NCBI GenBank assembly: GCA_950022655.1
Contig: OX465584.1
Span: 29,051,469 to 29,115,468 of the forward strand
DNA: 64,000 nucleotides
Direction of reading: 5' to 3'
Source: Alentia gelatinosa
Taxonomy: Eukaryota; Annelida; Polychaeta; Phyllodocida; Polynoidae
Numbering within the stretch: the stretch's first letter is position 1; the number at the start of each line of letters is the position of its first letter. Below, piece after piece: positions 27,201 to 42,200 of the stretch. The position numbers and the translations under genes were made by a program. The notes below the pieces were generated by a model. That model worked only from the letters and a program-made list of their open reading frames with translations, did no database searches and was not told where the DNA came from.

Positions 27201-30200
27201 ACCTATATTTGTGAGGATGAAATGCTTTGCATTATATATGTGATTGCCCCATTGGAATAGGATTGGGTAGACACTCTGCATTCATCCTCTACTTTTCTCT
27301 TGTCTGAAAGTAGTTTCCTGGGAGAAGATGTAATTATCTTACCATCGTGCAAAATAGGTGTTCCATCTTCTTTGCACTTTGGCTTGATAAGTTACCCAGT
27401 TCTGCTTTGTACTCAAGTCCATCAACATGGAACATCATTGTGGTAGACCACCGAGTCATTTCTCCTGTTAGGTGAATGGAAAACAGAGAAGAAGGGAAAT
27501 GGATTGTTATTTCTGGGGTATATTTAGTGTCAGGTAAACTAGGATCAACTTCATGTGGGGGTTCTCTTTGCCATTCAGAGAGTCATAGTCTATGAGAAGA
27601 ATCCTTAAAGGTTACAAGATCAAAGAAGCAGGTTAAAGAGGGAATATCAGCAGCACATAAGTTCTTTCCTTCTGATATCTCATTTTGTGACGGTGGCTAT
27701 GAAGTTAGACCCTTGGAGTAAAGAGGGCTCTTACTTATTGGTGTAGATGAACCAAAGCCGGACAATTTACCTGTATATCTGTCACAGAACCGCCCAGTGA
27801 AATTGTTGAAGCACTTGCAATTTTCTTGGATGCAAGTTCCATTGCGACAAGGACGCTCAGGGCAAGCTAGAAATAAAGAGATACATTTGAAATAGTCTGC
27901 TGTGATTGTCACTATATAAAAGCCAAAGTAGGTTATTTACTTTTGACAGAGAAGATATGATCTATAAAGACAAAGTTACACTACAGCATACAAGACCAAA
28001 AGGACAAAAATAAGAAATATGCTCACATGATGAACAACTGTCATTGATGGACTGAATCAGTTGCGTTACACCATCCATCAAGATATCCTCGTCTATGGCT
28101 GTGCCAAATAAGGCTTGTTGAGTAGTTCTTATCTGAGAACCATTTCGTGATGCAAAGCCCTGCAGGGGTTGGAGACATTGTTCTGAAAATTCTGACCACA
28201 TCTGTACCAGGCAGCCCTCAACCTGGTTCCATTCCAGAGTCTTATCATCCTGTGAAGGTAGCCTGAAGTGGAATGTATTATCTGGTTTCAACAGCTTTTT
28301 GATGCTAGGACACTCAGGTAAGTAGCACTAGGTATTGGGAAATTAGGTCATAGTTCTTGGTAGGGTGAAATTATATTCAGAATTGAAAGTTTGGGACAAA
28401 CCTGCATATGTCCTTGGTCTCTCCTTGAAGCCATTCAAACCAGTCAAACCTTGGCCAAGGGGCTTTATGCCATGAGACATTGATACAGCTGGCAAGAGGC
28501 CCATCCATTAGGAAACACCTGGGTTTGTCTGTGAAAAGAAATACACTTTATGTAGAGACTGTAGTTGATGTCAGCTTGATTTGACGAGAGAATGCCAGTG
28601 GACAAAGGCCCCTAGAGAAGAAACAAATCAGCAAGCAAAATTGCAATCTCTTCCATCTTACCTGCAATTTCACAAGCAGCATCAACTGTTTTTACCATCG
28701 AGGCAACAAGATGGATCTGACGATGAAGGCTGTCATAGATCCTTTCCATGAGCATGGATACCTTTTCACTCAAGTGCATATCATCCAACGGTGGCATCAT
28801 GGTAGTATCATTCATTACATCTGGCATCATGCCTGGACGAGGCACCCGAGAAGGAGTCATAGCCATAGGCATATCATTGCGGTTTCCTCTATGAGATGGT
28901 CCCTTTGAAAGTTGGTCAAGGAGGCCAATGGTCTTGTTGACTAGTAGAGCAGTTGGCATGCTTCTCATCCAGTCCATGTAGATGTCCTTTACCCCTCGTA
29001 TACAAGTGTAAGCATCTTCTGTAGCTGTCTTTGGCAATTCCCTAGCAAAGAGTCAACAAAAGTCATGCTGTTAGAAATAAGTTACAACCCTCACGGGCAA
29101 ACCACCAAGACACAAACAAAAAGACAGAGGTAGATGTGGAATAGCAGATAGATATACAGCTGCCCTCTATGTGTAGAGAAATCTTGAGACATACCTGCAC
29201 ATGCCTGGTAAAAGTGGTGACTGTTGAAGGAGTGTAGAAATGCCTCCCTGTTTCGCAATATAGAGCAGGAAGTATTCCTCGGTCTCATTCAATTTGTCCA
29301 GCCCGTGGAAGAGAGGATTCTCAGTGCATTCAGAAGGCAATCCGTTGCACAGACGGCCACCTAGGAGACAAGATAGAGACATATGATTCAGATAATACCC
29401 TGTTGACACATTGCATTAAGTGATATATGATATTTGATGGGTCATTTTGTTCATTTTCAGCCTGACAGATTTCCAGTTGGAATCTACACTAGTCATTTAC
29501 TCTTGTTGAGAGAAACTTACCTGAATGACAGAGACCAACGACGTGATAAACCAGAGAATGCACAATCTCTAGTGCATTTCCAAGATTGGTATTAGGTGCC
29601 AGTAGTGACTCCTTATCCATGGCATCATCAGTGGATGGAAGGTCATCAAAGATTTGATCTAGATGAGGGAACCTGTAGATACGATGCTGGCAGTTGTCCA
29701 CATAATGTTGAACTTTGTCAGAAAGGCACAGTGCCATCTCAACTATGTCAAGGTCTTTCACACTGAAAAATACAAGTGAATGACTTGGATGAAGGTACTT
29801 GCTAATTCAACATGAGTTTATTCTACAGATATGGCTGTATTAACAAGCAACATGAGACGTTAAGGAGATGTTTGGAGGCAGTCTCTTACCCACAAACAGT
29901 AGTGTCCGAAACCAAATGGCAGGCTGCTCCAACTATATCATCCAGGTTAAATGCCGTATGACGAGCCAGTTTCCACAGCGTCTGCTCAAATTCTCTGTGT
30001 CCAGGTGGAATGCATTTGGAAATCAAAGTCCATGGTTCTGGACACCTGTCGGCTGTTTTGAGAAAGAAAAAAGTAGTGTATTGAAGCTTTTGTCTCAAAT
30101 GAAACCCATTCATTTGTAAATGGCCTCTCTTGTATGAAATGCATCTGAAACTGTAAGTAGTACCACCCCATAACAACCTGGAATGCTTCTGAAATAAGTG

Positions 30201-33200
30201 GACAGGGTATCTTGCTTCTTTCTAACATTTCACACTCTTATTTGATGAGGGTTAAGATCAGAAGTGAAGCATTGCTGGCATACCTTCTTCACAGTATTTT
30301 CCTGAGAATCCATCCTTGCAGACACATTTATGCATAGGTCTACCTCGAGGCATATCTTTATCAAGATGATCTGCTGCGTCAGAATCATCATCCATAGGCT
30401 CACAGTTTTTGCAACACCATCCACCATTCTGACAAGCCCTATCTGGACAGCCTGCAATGAATCAAAGGAATGCTAAAGCAACTCATTTCTGTGCACTTCC
30501 TTACATGCGAACAACATAACAATAGATCTACAAAGTGTTCATCAAGTTGCATTTTGCAATTGTGTCTTTCCTATAAAATTGAAAGCCCAACAAGTCATGT
30601 AGATCTTTATACTATAGCCTGGAAGGACATGTTTTCAATGCATACCTTCCATCTCAACTTGGTTGTCACAGAGATGACCTGAGAAGCCCTCTTCACAAAT
30701 GCACATGAATCCTCCAGGAATATCCTGGCAGCTTCCCATATGGCAAGGATTGGCCCAACAACCTTTGTGGTCTGTTTGTAAAGTAGGGAGGAAAAGAACA
30801 CATCCGAGATTAATACAATTTGAACAATGAATGTGCTGCTCTGCTACTTTCATGTCTTTGCTCCATATGGTTTTGCTTGAATAGGAAAGATCATGTAATA
30901 TGTCCTGAGAACCCACCTGGTATGCACACTTGTCCAGAATCACTTGTGTTTGCTGAAGGATCTGTATATCCAAATTCACACTGACATGAAAACGATCCAG
31001 GTGTATTGATGCATCTCTGGGGGCATTTGTTCCATACTGTGGCACACTCATCAATATCTGTTGCAAAAGAACAGAGCAGCAGTTTTGTGAGAATTCAGTA
31101 CTTAGGAAATGTTGAATGCTGAGCAAAGGGAAAAGGCTCTGGCCTTGAATTCCATATGGCTGACTGAACTGTAAAGTAAATATGGAGACAAAAATACAAC
31201 GGAAAGAAAGCCAAGCATTACCTTCAACATTGACCTCAGAGAGAGTGATTGTCATATTCCTGGCCATAGAATGTGCAGCTGTCTTGTTGAAGAGTCTCTG
31301 CAGGTTTTGTGAGTGTATTCCTCGGTCTGGCTTACCCATGTGTATTGCTGGTTGAGCAACTGTGAGCTGCAGTTTTCCTATCACACTACCTGCCATGAAA
31401 CTGGTGGCTCTGCAGCTAATAACTGACAGGTCCATGGATGACTGAGTGAGTCCTGCTTTAGCCTGTAAGAAAGTTGTGTAGCAAAAAGAGAATAGGTCAA
31501 TAGTGGAAAGCGGAATGCATGTGCCAATCTATCAATTAAAGCCATGTTTGTTAAACCTATATTTGTGAGGATGAAATGCTTTGCATTACATATGTAATTG
31601 CCCCATTGGAATAGGATTGGGTAGACACTCTGCATTCATCCTCTACTTTTCTCTTGTCTGAAAGTAGTTTCCTGGGAGAAGATGTAATTATCTTACCATC
31701 TTGCAAAATAGGTGTTCCATCTTCTTTGCACTTTGGCTTGATAAGTTACCCAGTTCTGCTTTGTACTCAAGTCCATCAACATGGAACATCATTGTGGTAG
31801 ACCACCGAGTCATTTCTCCTGTTAGGTGAATGGAAAACAGAGAAGAAGGGAAATGGATTGTTATTTCTGGGGTATATTTAGTGTCAGGTAAACTAGGATC
31901 AACTTCATGTGGGGGTTCTCTTTGCCATTCAGAGAGTCATAGTCTATGAGAAGAATCCTTAAAGGTTACAAGATCAAAGAAGCAGGTTAAAGAGGGAATA
32001 TCAGCAGCACATAAGTTCTTTCCTTCTGATATCTCATTTTGTGACGGTGGCTATGAAGTTAGACCCTTGGAGTAAAGAGGGCTCTTACTTATTGGTGTAG
32101 ATGAACCAAAGCCGGACAATTTACCTGTATATCTGTCACAGAACCGCCCAGTGAAATTGTTGAAGCACTTGCAATTTTCTTGGATGCAAGTTCCATTGCG
32201 ACAAGGACGCTCAGGGCAAGCTAGAAATAAAGAGATACATTTGAAATAGTCTGCTGTGATTGTCACTATATAAAAGCCTAAGTAGGTTATTTACTTTTGA
32301 CAGAGAAGATATGATCTATAAAGACAAAGTTACACTACAGCATACAAGACCAAAAGGACAAAAATAAGAAATCTGCTCACATGATGAACAACTGTCATTG
32401 ATGGACTGAATCAGTTGCGTTACACCATCCATCAAGATATCCTCGTCTATGGCTGTGCCAAATAAGGCTTGTTGAGTAGTTCTTATCTGAGAACCATTTC
32501 GTGATGCAAAGCCCTGCAGGGGTTGGAGACATTGTTCTGAAAATTCTGACCACATCTGTACCAGGCAGCCCTCAACCTGGTTCCATTCCAGAGTCTTATC
32601 ATCCTGTGAAGGTAGCCTGAAGTGGAATGTATTATCTGGTTTCAACAGCTTTTTGATGCTAGGACACTCAGGTAAGTAGCACTAGGTATTGGGAAATTAG
32701 GTCATAGTTCTTGGTAGGGTGAAATTATATTCAGAATTGAAAGTTTGGGACAAACCTGCATATGTCCTTGGTCTCTCCTTGAAGCCATTCAAACCAGTCA
32801 AACCTTGGCCAAGGGGCTTTATGCCATGAGACATTGATACAGCTGGCAAGAGGCCCATCCATTAGGAAACACCTGGGTTTGTCTGTGAAAAGAAATACAC
32901 TTTATGTAGAGACTGTAGTTGATGTCAGCTTGATTTGACGAGAGAATGCCAGTGGACAAAGGCCCCTAGAGAAGAAACAAATCAGCAAGCAAAATTGCAA
33001 TCTCTTCCATCTTACCTGCAATTTCACAAGCAGCATCAACTGTTTTTACCATCGAGGCAACAAGATGGATCTGACGATGAAGGCTGTCATAGATCCTTTC
33101 CATGAGCATGGATACCTTTTCACTCAAGTGCATATCATCCAACGGTGGCATCATGGTAGTATCATTCATTATATCTGGCATCATGCCTGGACGAGGCACC

Positions 33201-36200
33201 CGAGAAGGAGTCATAGCCATAGGCATATCATTGCGGTTTCCTCTATGAGATGGTCCCTTTGAAAGTTGGTCAAGGAGGCCAATGGTCTTGTTGACTAGTA
33301 GAGCAGTTGGCATGCTTCTCATCCAGTCCATGTAGATGTCCTTTACCCCTCGTATACAAGTGTAAGCATCTTCTGTAGCTGTCTTTGGCAATTCCCTAGC
33401 AAAGAGTCAACAAAAGTCATGCTGTTAGAAATAAGTTACAACCCTTACGGGCAAACCACCAAGACACAAACAAAAAGACAGAGGTAGATGTGGAATAGCA
33501 GATAGATATACAGCTGCCCTCTATGTGTAGAGAAATCTTGAGACATACCTGCACATGCCTGGTAAAAGTGGTGACTGTTGAAGGAGTGTAGAAATGCCTC
33601 CCTGTTTCGCAATATAGAGCAGGAAGTATTCCTCGGTCTCATTCAATTTGTCCAGCCCGTGGAAGAGAGGATTCTCAGTGCATTCAGAAGGCAATCCGTT
33701 GCACAGACGGCCACCTAGGAGACAAGATAGAGACATATGATTCAGATAATACCCTGTTGACACATTGCATTAAGTGATATATGATATTTGATGGGTCATT
33801 TTGTTCATTTTCAGCCTGACAGATTTCCAGTTGGAATCTACACTAGTCATTTACTCTTGTTGAGAGAAACTTACCTGAATGACAGAGACCAACGACGTGA
33901 TAAACCAGAGAATGCACAATCTCTAGTGCATTTCCAAGATTGGTATTAGGTGCCAGTAGTGACTCCTTATCCATGGCATCATCAGTGGATGGAAGGTCAT
34001 CAAAGATTTGATCTAGATGAGGGAACCTGTAGATACGATGCTGGCAGTTGTCCACATAATGTTGAACTTTGTCAGAAAGGCACAGTGCCATCTCAACTAT
34101 GTCAAGGTCTTTCACACTGAAAAATACAAGTGAATGACTTGGATGAAGGTACTTGCTACTTCAACATGAGTTTATTCTACAGATATGGCTGTATTAACAA
34201 GCAACATGAGACGTTAAGGAGATGTTTGGAGGCAGTCTCTTACCCACAAACAGTAGTGTCCGAAACCAAATGGCAGGCTGCTCCAACTATATCATCCAGG
34301 TTAAATGCCGTATGACGAGCCAGTTTCCACAGGGTCTGCTCAAATTCTCTGTGTCCAGGTGGAATGCATTTGGAAATCAAAGTCCATGGTTCTGGACACC
34401 TGTCGGCTGTTTTGAGAAAGAAAAAAGTAGTGTATTGAAGCTTTTGTCTCAAATGAAACCCATTCATTTGTAAATGGCCTCTCTTGTATGAAATGCATCT
34501 GAAACTGTAAGTAGTACCACCCCATAACAACCTGGAATGCTTCTGAAATAAGTGGACAGGGTATCTTGCTTCTTTCTAACATTTCACACTCTTATTTGAT
34601 GAGGGTTAAGATCAGAAGTGAAGCATTGCTGGCATACCTTCTTCACAGTATTTTCCTGAGAATCCATCCTTGCAGACACATTTATGCATAGGTCTACCTC
34701 GAGGCATATCTTTATCAAGATGATCTGCTGCGTCAGAATCATCATCCATAGGCTCACAGTTTTTGCAACACCATCCACCATTCTGACAAGCCCTATCTGG
34801 ACAGCCTGCAATGAATCAAAGGAATGCTAAAGCAACTCATTTCTGTGCACTTCCTTACATGCGAACAACATAACAATAGATCTACAAAGTGTTCATCAAG
34901 TTGCATTTTGCAATTGTGTCTTTCCTATAAAATTGAAAGCCCAACAAGTCATGTAGATCTTTATACTATAGCCTGGAAGGACATGTTTTCAATGCATACC
35001 TTCCATCTCAACTTGGTTGTCACAGAGATGACCTGAGAAGCCCTCTTCACAAATGCACATGAATCCTCCAGGAATATCCTGGCAGCTTCCCATATGGCAA
35101 GGATTGGCCCAACAACCTTTGTGGTCTGTTTGTAAAGTAGGGAGGAAAAGAACACATCCGAGATTAATACAATTTGAACAATGAATGTGCTGCTCTGCTA
35201 CTTTCATGTCTTTGCTCCATATGGTTTTGCTTGAATAGGAAAGATCATGTAATATGTCCTGAGAACCCACCTGGTATGCACACTTGTCCAGAATCACTTG
35301 TGTTTGCTGAAGGATCTGTATATCCAAATTCACACTGACATGAAAACGATCCAGGTGTATTGATGCATCTCTGGGGGCATTTGTTCCATACTGTGGCACA
35401 CTCATCAATATCTGTTGCAAAAGAACAGAGCAGCAGTTTTGTGAGAATTCAGTACTTAGGAAATGTTGAATGCTGAGCAAAGGGAAAAGGCTCTGGCCTT
35501 GAATTCCATATGGCTGACTGAACTGTAAAGTAAATATGGAGACAAAAATACAACGGAAAGAAAGCCAAGCATTACCTTCAACATTGACCTCAGAGAGAGT
35601 GATTGTCATATTCCTGGCCATAGAATGTGCAGCTGTCTTGTTGAAGAGTCTCTGCAGGTTTTGTGAGTGTATTCCTCGGTCTGGCTTACCCATGTGTATT
35701 GCTGGTTGAGCAACTGTGAGCTGCAGTTTTCCTATCACACTACCTGCCATGAAACTGGTGGCTCTGCAGCTAATAACTGACAGGTCCATGGATGACTGAG
35801 TGAGTCCTGCTTTAGCCTGTAAGAAAGTTGTGTAGCAAAAAGAGAATAGGTCAATAGTGGAAAGTGGAATGCATGTGCCAATCTATCAATTAAAGCCATG
35901 TTTGTTAAACCTATATTTGTGAGGATGAAATGCTTTGCATTATATATGTGATTGCCCCATTGGAATAGGATTGGGTAGACACTCTGCATTCATCCTCTAC
36001 TTTTCTCTTGTCTGAAAGTAGTTTCCTGGGAGAAGATGTAATTATCTTACCATCTTGCAAAATAGGTGTTCCATCTTCTTTGCACTTTGGCTTGATAAGT
36101 TACCCAGTTCTGCTTTGTACTCAAGTCCATCAACATGGAACATCATTGTGGTAGACCACCGAGTCATTTCTCCTGTTAGGTGAATGGAAAACAGAGAAGA

Positions 36201-39200
36201 AGGGAAATGGATTGTTATTTCTGGGGTATATTTAGTGTCAGGTAAACTAGGATCAACTTCATGTGGGGGTTCTCTTTGCCATTCAGAGAGTCATAGTCTA
36301 TGAGAAGAATCCTTAAAGGTTACAAGATCAAAGAAGCAGGTTAAAGAGGGAATATCAGCAGCACATAAGTTCTTTCCTTCTGATATCTCATTTTGTGATG
36401 GTGGCTATGAAGTTAGACCCTTGGAGTAAAGAGGGCTCTTACTTATTGGTGTAGATGAACCAAAGCCGGACAATTTACCTGTATATCTGTCACAGAACCG
36501 CCCAGTGAAATTGTTGAAGCACTTGCAATTTTCTTGGATGCAAGTTCCATTGCGACAAGGACGCTCAGGGCAAGCTAGAAATAAAGAGATACATTTGAAA
36601 TAGTCTGCTGTGATTGTCACTATATAAAAGCCAAAGTAGGTTATTTACTTTTGACAGAGAAGATATGATCTATAAAGACAAAGTTACACTACAGCATACA
36701 AGACCAAAAGGACAAAAATAAGAAATCTGCTCACATGATGAACAACTGTCATTGATGGACTGAATCAGTTGCGTTACACCATCCATCAAGATATCCTCGT
36801 CTATGGCTGTGCCAAATAAGGCTTGTTGAGTAGTTCTTATCTGAGAACCATTTCGTGATGCAAAGCCCTGCAGGGGTTGGAGACATTGTTCTGAAAATTC
36901 TGACCACATCTGTACCAGGCAGCCCTCAACCTGGTTCCATTCCAGAGTCTTATCATCCTGTGAAGGTAGCCTGAAGTGGAATGTATTATCTGGTTTCAAC
37001 AGCTTTTTGATGCTAGGACACTCAGGTAAGTAGCACTAGGTATTGGGAAATTAGGTCATAGTTCTTGGTAGGGTGAAATTATATTCAGAATTGAAAGTTT
37101 GGGACAAACCTGCATATGTCCTTGGTCTCTCCTTGAAGCCATTCAAACCAGTCAAACCTTGGCCAAGGGGCTTTATGCCATGAGACATTGATACAGCTGG
37201 CAAGAGGCCCATCCATTAGGAAACACCTGGGTTTGTCTGTGAAAAGAAATACACTTTATGTAGAGACTGTAGTTGATGTCAGCTTGATTTGACGAGAGAA
37301 TGCCAGTGGACAAAAAGCCCCCAGAGAAGAAACAAATCAGCAAGCAAAATTGCAATCTCTTCCATCTTACCTGCAATTTCACAAGCAGCATCAACTGTTT
37401 TTACCATCGAGGCAACAAGATGGATCTGACGATGAAGGCTGTCATAGATCCTTTCCATGAGCATGGATACCTTTTCACTCAAGTGCATATCATCCAACGG
37501 TGGCATCATGGTAGTATCATTCATTATATCTGGCATCATGCCTGGACGAGGCACCCGAGAAGGAGTCATAGCCATAGGCATATCATTGCGGTTTCCTCTA
37601 TGAGATGGTCCCTTTGAAAGTTGGTCAAGGAGGCCAATGGTCTTGTTGACTAGTAGAGCAGTTGGCATGCTTCTCATCCAGTCCATGTAGATGTCCTTTA
37701 CCCCTCGTATACAAGTGTAAGCATCTTCTGTAGCTGTCTTTGGCAATTCCCTAGCAAAGAGTCAACAAAAATCATGCTGTTAGAAATAAGTTACAACCCT
37801 CACGGGCAAACCACCAAGACACAAACAAAAAGACAGAGGTAGATGTGGAATAGCAGATAGATATACAGCTGCCCTCTATGTGTAGAGAAATCTTGAGACA
37901 TACCTGCACATGCCTGGTAAAAGTGGTGACTGTTGAAGGAGTGTAGAAATGCCTCCCTGTTTCGCAATATAGAGCAGGAAGTATTCCTCGGTCTCATTCA
38001 ATTTGTCCAGCCCGTGGAAGAGAGGATTCTCAGTGCATTCAGAAGGCAATCCGTTGCACAGACGGCCACCTAGGAGACAAGATAGAGACATATGATTCAG
38101 ATAATACCCTGTTGACACATTGCATTAAGTGATATATGATATTTGATGGGTCATTTTGTTCATTTTCAGCCTGACAGATTTCCAGTTGGAATCTACACTA
38201 GTCATTTACTCTTGTTGAGAGAAACTTACCTGAATGACAGAGACCAACGACGTGATAAACCAGAGAATGCACAATCTCTAGTGCATTTCCAAGATTGGTA
38301 TTAGGTGCCAGTAGTGACTCCTTATCCATGGCATCATCAGTGGATGGAAGGTCATCAAAGATTTGATCTAGATGAGGGAACCTGTAGATACGATGCTGGC
38401 AGTTGTCCACATAATGTTGAACTTTGTCAGAAAGGCACAGTGCCATCTCAACTATGTCAAGGTCTTTCACACTGAAAAATACAAGTGAATGACTTGGATG
38501 AAGGTACTTGCTAATTCAACATGAGTTTATTCTACAGATATGGCTGTATTAACAAGCAACATGAGACGTTAAGGAGATGTTTGGAGGCAGTCTCTTACCC
38601 ACAAACAGTAGTGTCCGAAACCAAATGGCAGGCTGCTCCAACTATATCATCCAGGTTAAATGCCGTATGACGAGCCAGTTTCCACAGCGTCTGCTCAAAT
38701 TCTCTGTGTCCAGGTGGAATGCATTTGGAAATCAAAGTCCATGGTTCTGGACACCTGTCGGCTGTTTTGAGAAAGAAAAAAGTAGTGTATTGAAGCTTTT
38801 GTCTCAAATGAAACCCATTCATTTGTAAATGGCCTCTCTTGTATGAAATGCATCTGAAACTGTAAGTAGTACCACCCCATAACAACCTGGAATGCTTCTG
38901 AAATAAGTGGACAGGGTATCTTGCTTCTTTCTAACATTTCACACTCTTATTTGATGAGGGTTAAGATCAGAAGTGAAGCATTGCTGGCATACCTTCTTCA
39001 CAGTATTTTCCTGAGAATCCATCCTTGCAGACACATTTATGCATAGGTCTACCTCGAGGCATATCTTTATCAAGATGATCTGCTGCGTCAGAATCATCAT
39101 CCATAGGCTCACAGTTTTTGCAACACCATCCACCATTCTGACAAGCCCTATCTGGACAGCCTGCAATGAATCAAAGGAATGCTAAAGCAACTCATTTCTG

Positions 39201-42200
39201 TGCACTTCCTTACATGCGAACAACATAACAATAGATCTACAAAGTGTTCATCAAGTTGCATTTTGCAATTGTGTCTTTCCTATAAAATTGAAAGCCCAAC
39301 AAGTCATGTAGATCTTTATACTATAGCCTGGAAGGACATGTTTTCAATGCATACCTTCCATCTCAACTTGGTTGTCACAGAGATGACCTGAGAAGCCCTC
39401 TTCACAAATGCACATGAATCCTCCAGGAATATCCTGGCAGCTTCCCATATGGCAAGGATTGGCCCAACAACCTTTGTGGTCTGTTTGTAAAGTAGGGAGG
39501 AAAAGAACACATCCGAGATTAATACAATTTGAACAATGAATGTGCTGCTCTGCTACTTTCATGTCTTTGCTCCATATGGTTTTGCTTGAATAGGAAAGAT
39601 CATGTAATATGTCCTGAGAACCCACCTGGTATGCACACTTGTCCAGAATCACTTGTGTTTGCTGAAGGATCTGTATATCCAAATTCACACTGACATGAAA
39701 ACGATCCAGGTGTATTGATGCATCTCTGGGGGCATTTGTTCCATACTGTGGCACACTCATCAATATCTGTTGCAAAAGAACAGAGCAGCAGTTTTGTGAG
39801 AATTCAGTACTTAAGAAATGTTGAATGCTGAGCAAAGGGAAAAGGCTCTGGCCTTGAATTCAATATGGCTGACTGAACTGTAAAGTAAATATGGAGACAA
39901 AAATACAACGGAAAGAAAGCCAAGCATTACCTTCAACATTGACCTCAGAGAGAGTGATTGTCATATTCCTGGCCATAGAATGTGCAGCTGTCTTGTTGAA
40001 GAGTCTCTGCAGGTTTTGTGAGTGTATTCCTCGGTCTGGCTTACCCATGTGTATTGCTGGTTGAGCAACTGTGAGCTGCAGTTTTCCTATCACACTACCT
40101 GCCATGAAACTGGTGGCTCTGCAGCTAATAACTGACAGGTCCATGGATGACTGAGTGAGTCCTGCTTTAGCCTGTAAGAAAGTTGTGTAGCAAAAAGAGA
40201 AGAGGTCAATAGTGGAAAGCGGAATGCATGTGCCAATCTATCAATTAAAGCCATGTTTGTTAAACCTATATTTGTGAGGATGAAATGCTTTGCATTACAT
40301 ATGTGATTGCCCCATTGGAATAGGATTGGGTAGACACTCTGCATTCATCCTCTACTTTTCTCTTGTCTGAAAGTAGTTTCCTGGGAGAAGATGTAATTAT
40401 CTTACCATCTTGCAAAATAGGTGTTCCATCTTCTTTGCACTTTGGCTTGATAAGTTACCCAGTTCTGCTTTGTACTCAAGTCCATCAACATGGAACATCA
40501 TTGTGGTAGACCACCGAGTCATTTCTCCTGTTAGGTGGATGGAAAACAGAGAAGAAGGGAAATGGATTGTTATTTCTGGGGTATATTTAGTGTCAGGTAA
40601 ACTAGGATCAACTTCATGTGGGGGTTCTCTTTGCCATTCAGAGAGTCATAGTCTATGAGAAGAATCCTTAAAGGTTACAAGATCAAAGAAGCAGGTTAAA
40701 GAGGGAATATCAGCAGCACATAAGTTCTTTCCTTCTGATATCTCATTTTGTGACGGTGGCTATGAAGTTAGACCCTTGGAGTAAAGAGGGCTCTTACTTA
40801 TTGGTGTAGATGAACCAAAGCTGGACAATTTACCTGTATATCTGTCACAGAACCGCCCAGTGAAATTGTTGAAGCACTTGCAATTTTCTTGGATGCAAGT
40901 TCCATTGCGACAAGGACGCTCAGGGCAAGCTAGAAATAAAGAGATGCATTTGAAATAGTCTGCTGTGATTGTCACTATATAAAAGCCAAAGTAGGTTATT
41001 TACTTTTGACAGAGAAGATATGATCTATAAAGACAAAGTTACACTACAGCATACAAGACCAAAAGGACAAAAATAAGAAATCTGCTCACATGATGAACAA
41101 CTGTCATTGATGGACTGAATCAGTTGCGTTACACCATCCATCAAGATATCCTCGTCTATGGCTGTGCCAAATAAGGCTTGTTGAGCAGTTCTTATCTGAG
41201 AACCATTTCGTGATGCAAAGCCCTGCAGGGGTTGGAGACATTGTTCTGAAAATTCTGACCACATCTGTACCAGGCAGCCCTCAACCTGGTTCCATTCCAG
41301 AGTCTTATCATCCTGTGAAGGTAGCCTGAAGTGGAATGTATTATCTGGTTTCAACAGCTTTTTGATGCTAGGACACTCAGGTAAGTAGCACTAGGTATTG
41401 GGAAATTAGGTCATAGTTCTTGGTAGGGTGAAATTATATTCAGAATTGAAAGTTTGGGACAAACCTGCATATGTCCTTGGTCTCTCCTTGAAGCCATTCA
41501 AACCAGTCAAACCTTGGCCAAGGGGCTTTATGCCATGAGACATTGATACAGCTGGCAAGAGGCCCATCCATTAGGAAACACCTGGGTTTGTCTGTGAAAA
41601 GAAATACACTTTATGCAGAGACTGTAGTTGATGTCAGCTTGATTTGACGAGAGAATGCCAGTGGACAAAGGCCCCTAGAGAAGAAACAAATCAGCAAGCA
41701 AAATTGCAATCTCTTCCATCTTACCTACAATTTCACAAGCAGCATCAACTGTTTTTACCATCGAGGCAACAAGATGGATCTGACGATGAAGGCTGTCATA
41801 GATCCTTTCCATGAGCATGGATACCTTTTCACTCAAGTGCATATCATCCAACGGTGGCATCATGGTAGTATCATTCATTACATCTGGCATCATGCCTGGA
41901 CGAGGCACCCGAGAAGGAGTCATAGCCATAGGCATATCATTGCGGTTTCCTCTATGAGATGGTCCCTTTGAAAGTTGGTCAAGGAGGCCAATGGTCTTGT
42001 TGACTAGTAGAGCAGTTGGCATGCTTCTCATCCAGTCCATGTAGATGTCCTTGACCCCTCGTATACAAGTGTAAGCATCTTCTGTAGCTGTCTTTGGCAA
42101 TTCCCTAGCAAAGAGTCAACAAAAGTCATGCTGTTAGAAATAAGTTACAACCCTCACGGGCAAACCACCAAGACACAAACAAAAAGACAGAGGTAGATGT

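Noticed and set aside
39344..40144. Apparent break of the long frame in unit 8, suggesting a damaged copy
   Set aside because: The changed bases lie in the S2-cb intron; all exons of unit 8 are intact.
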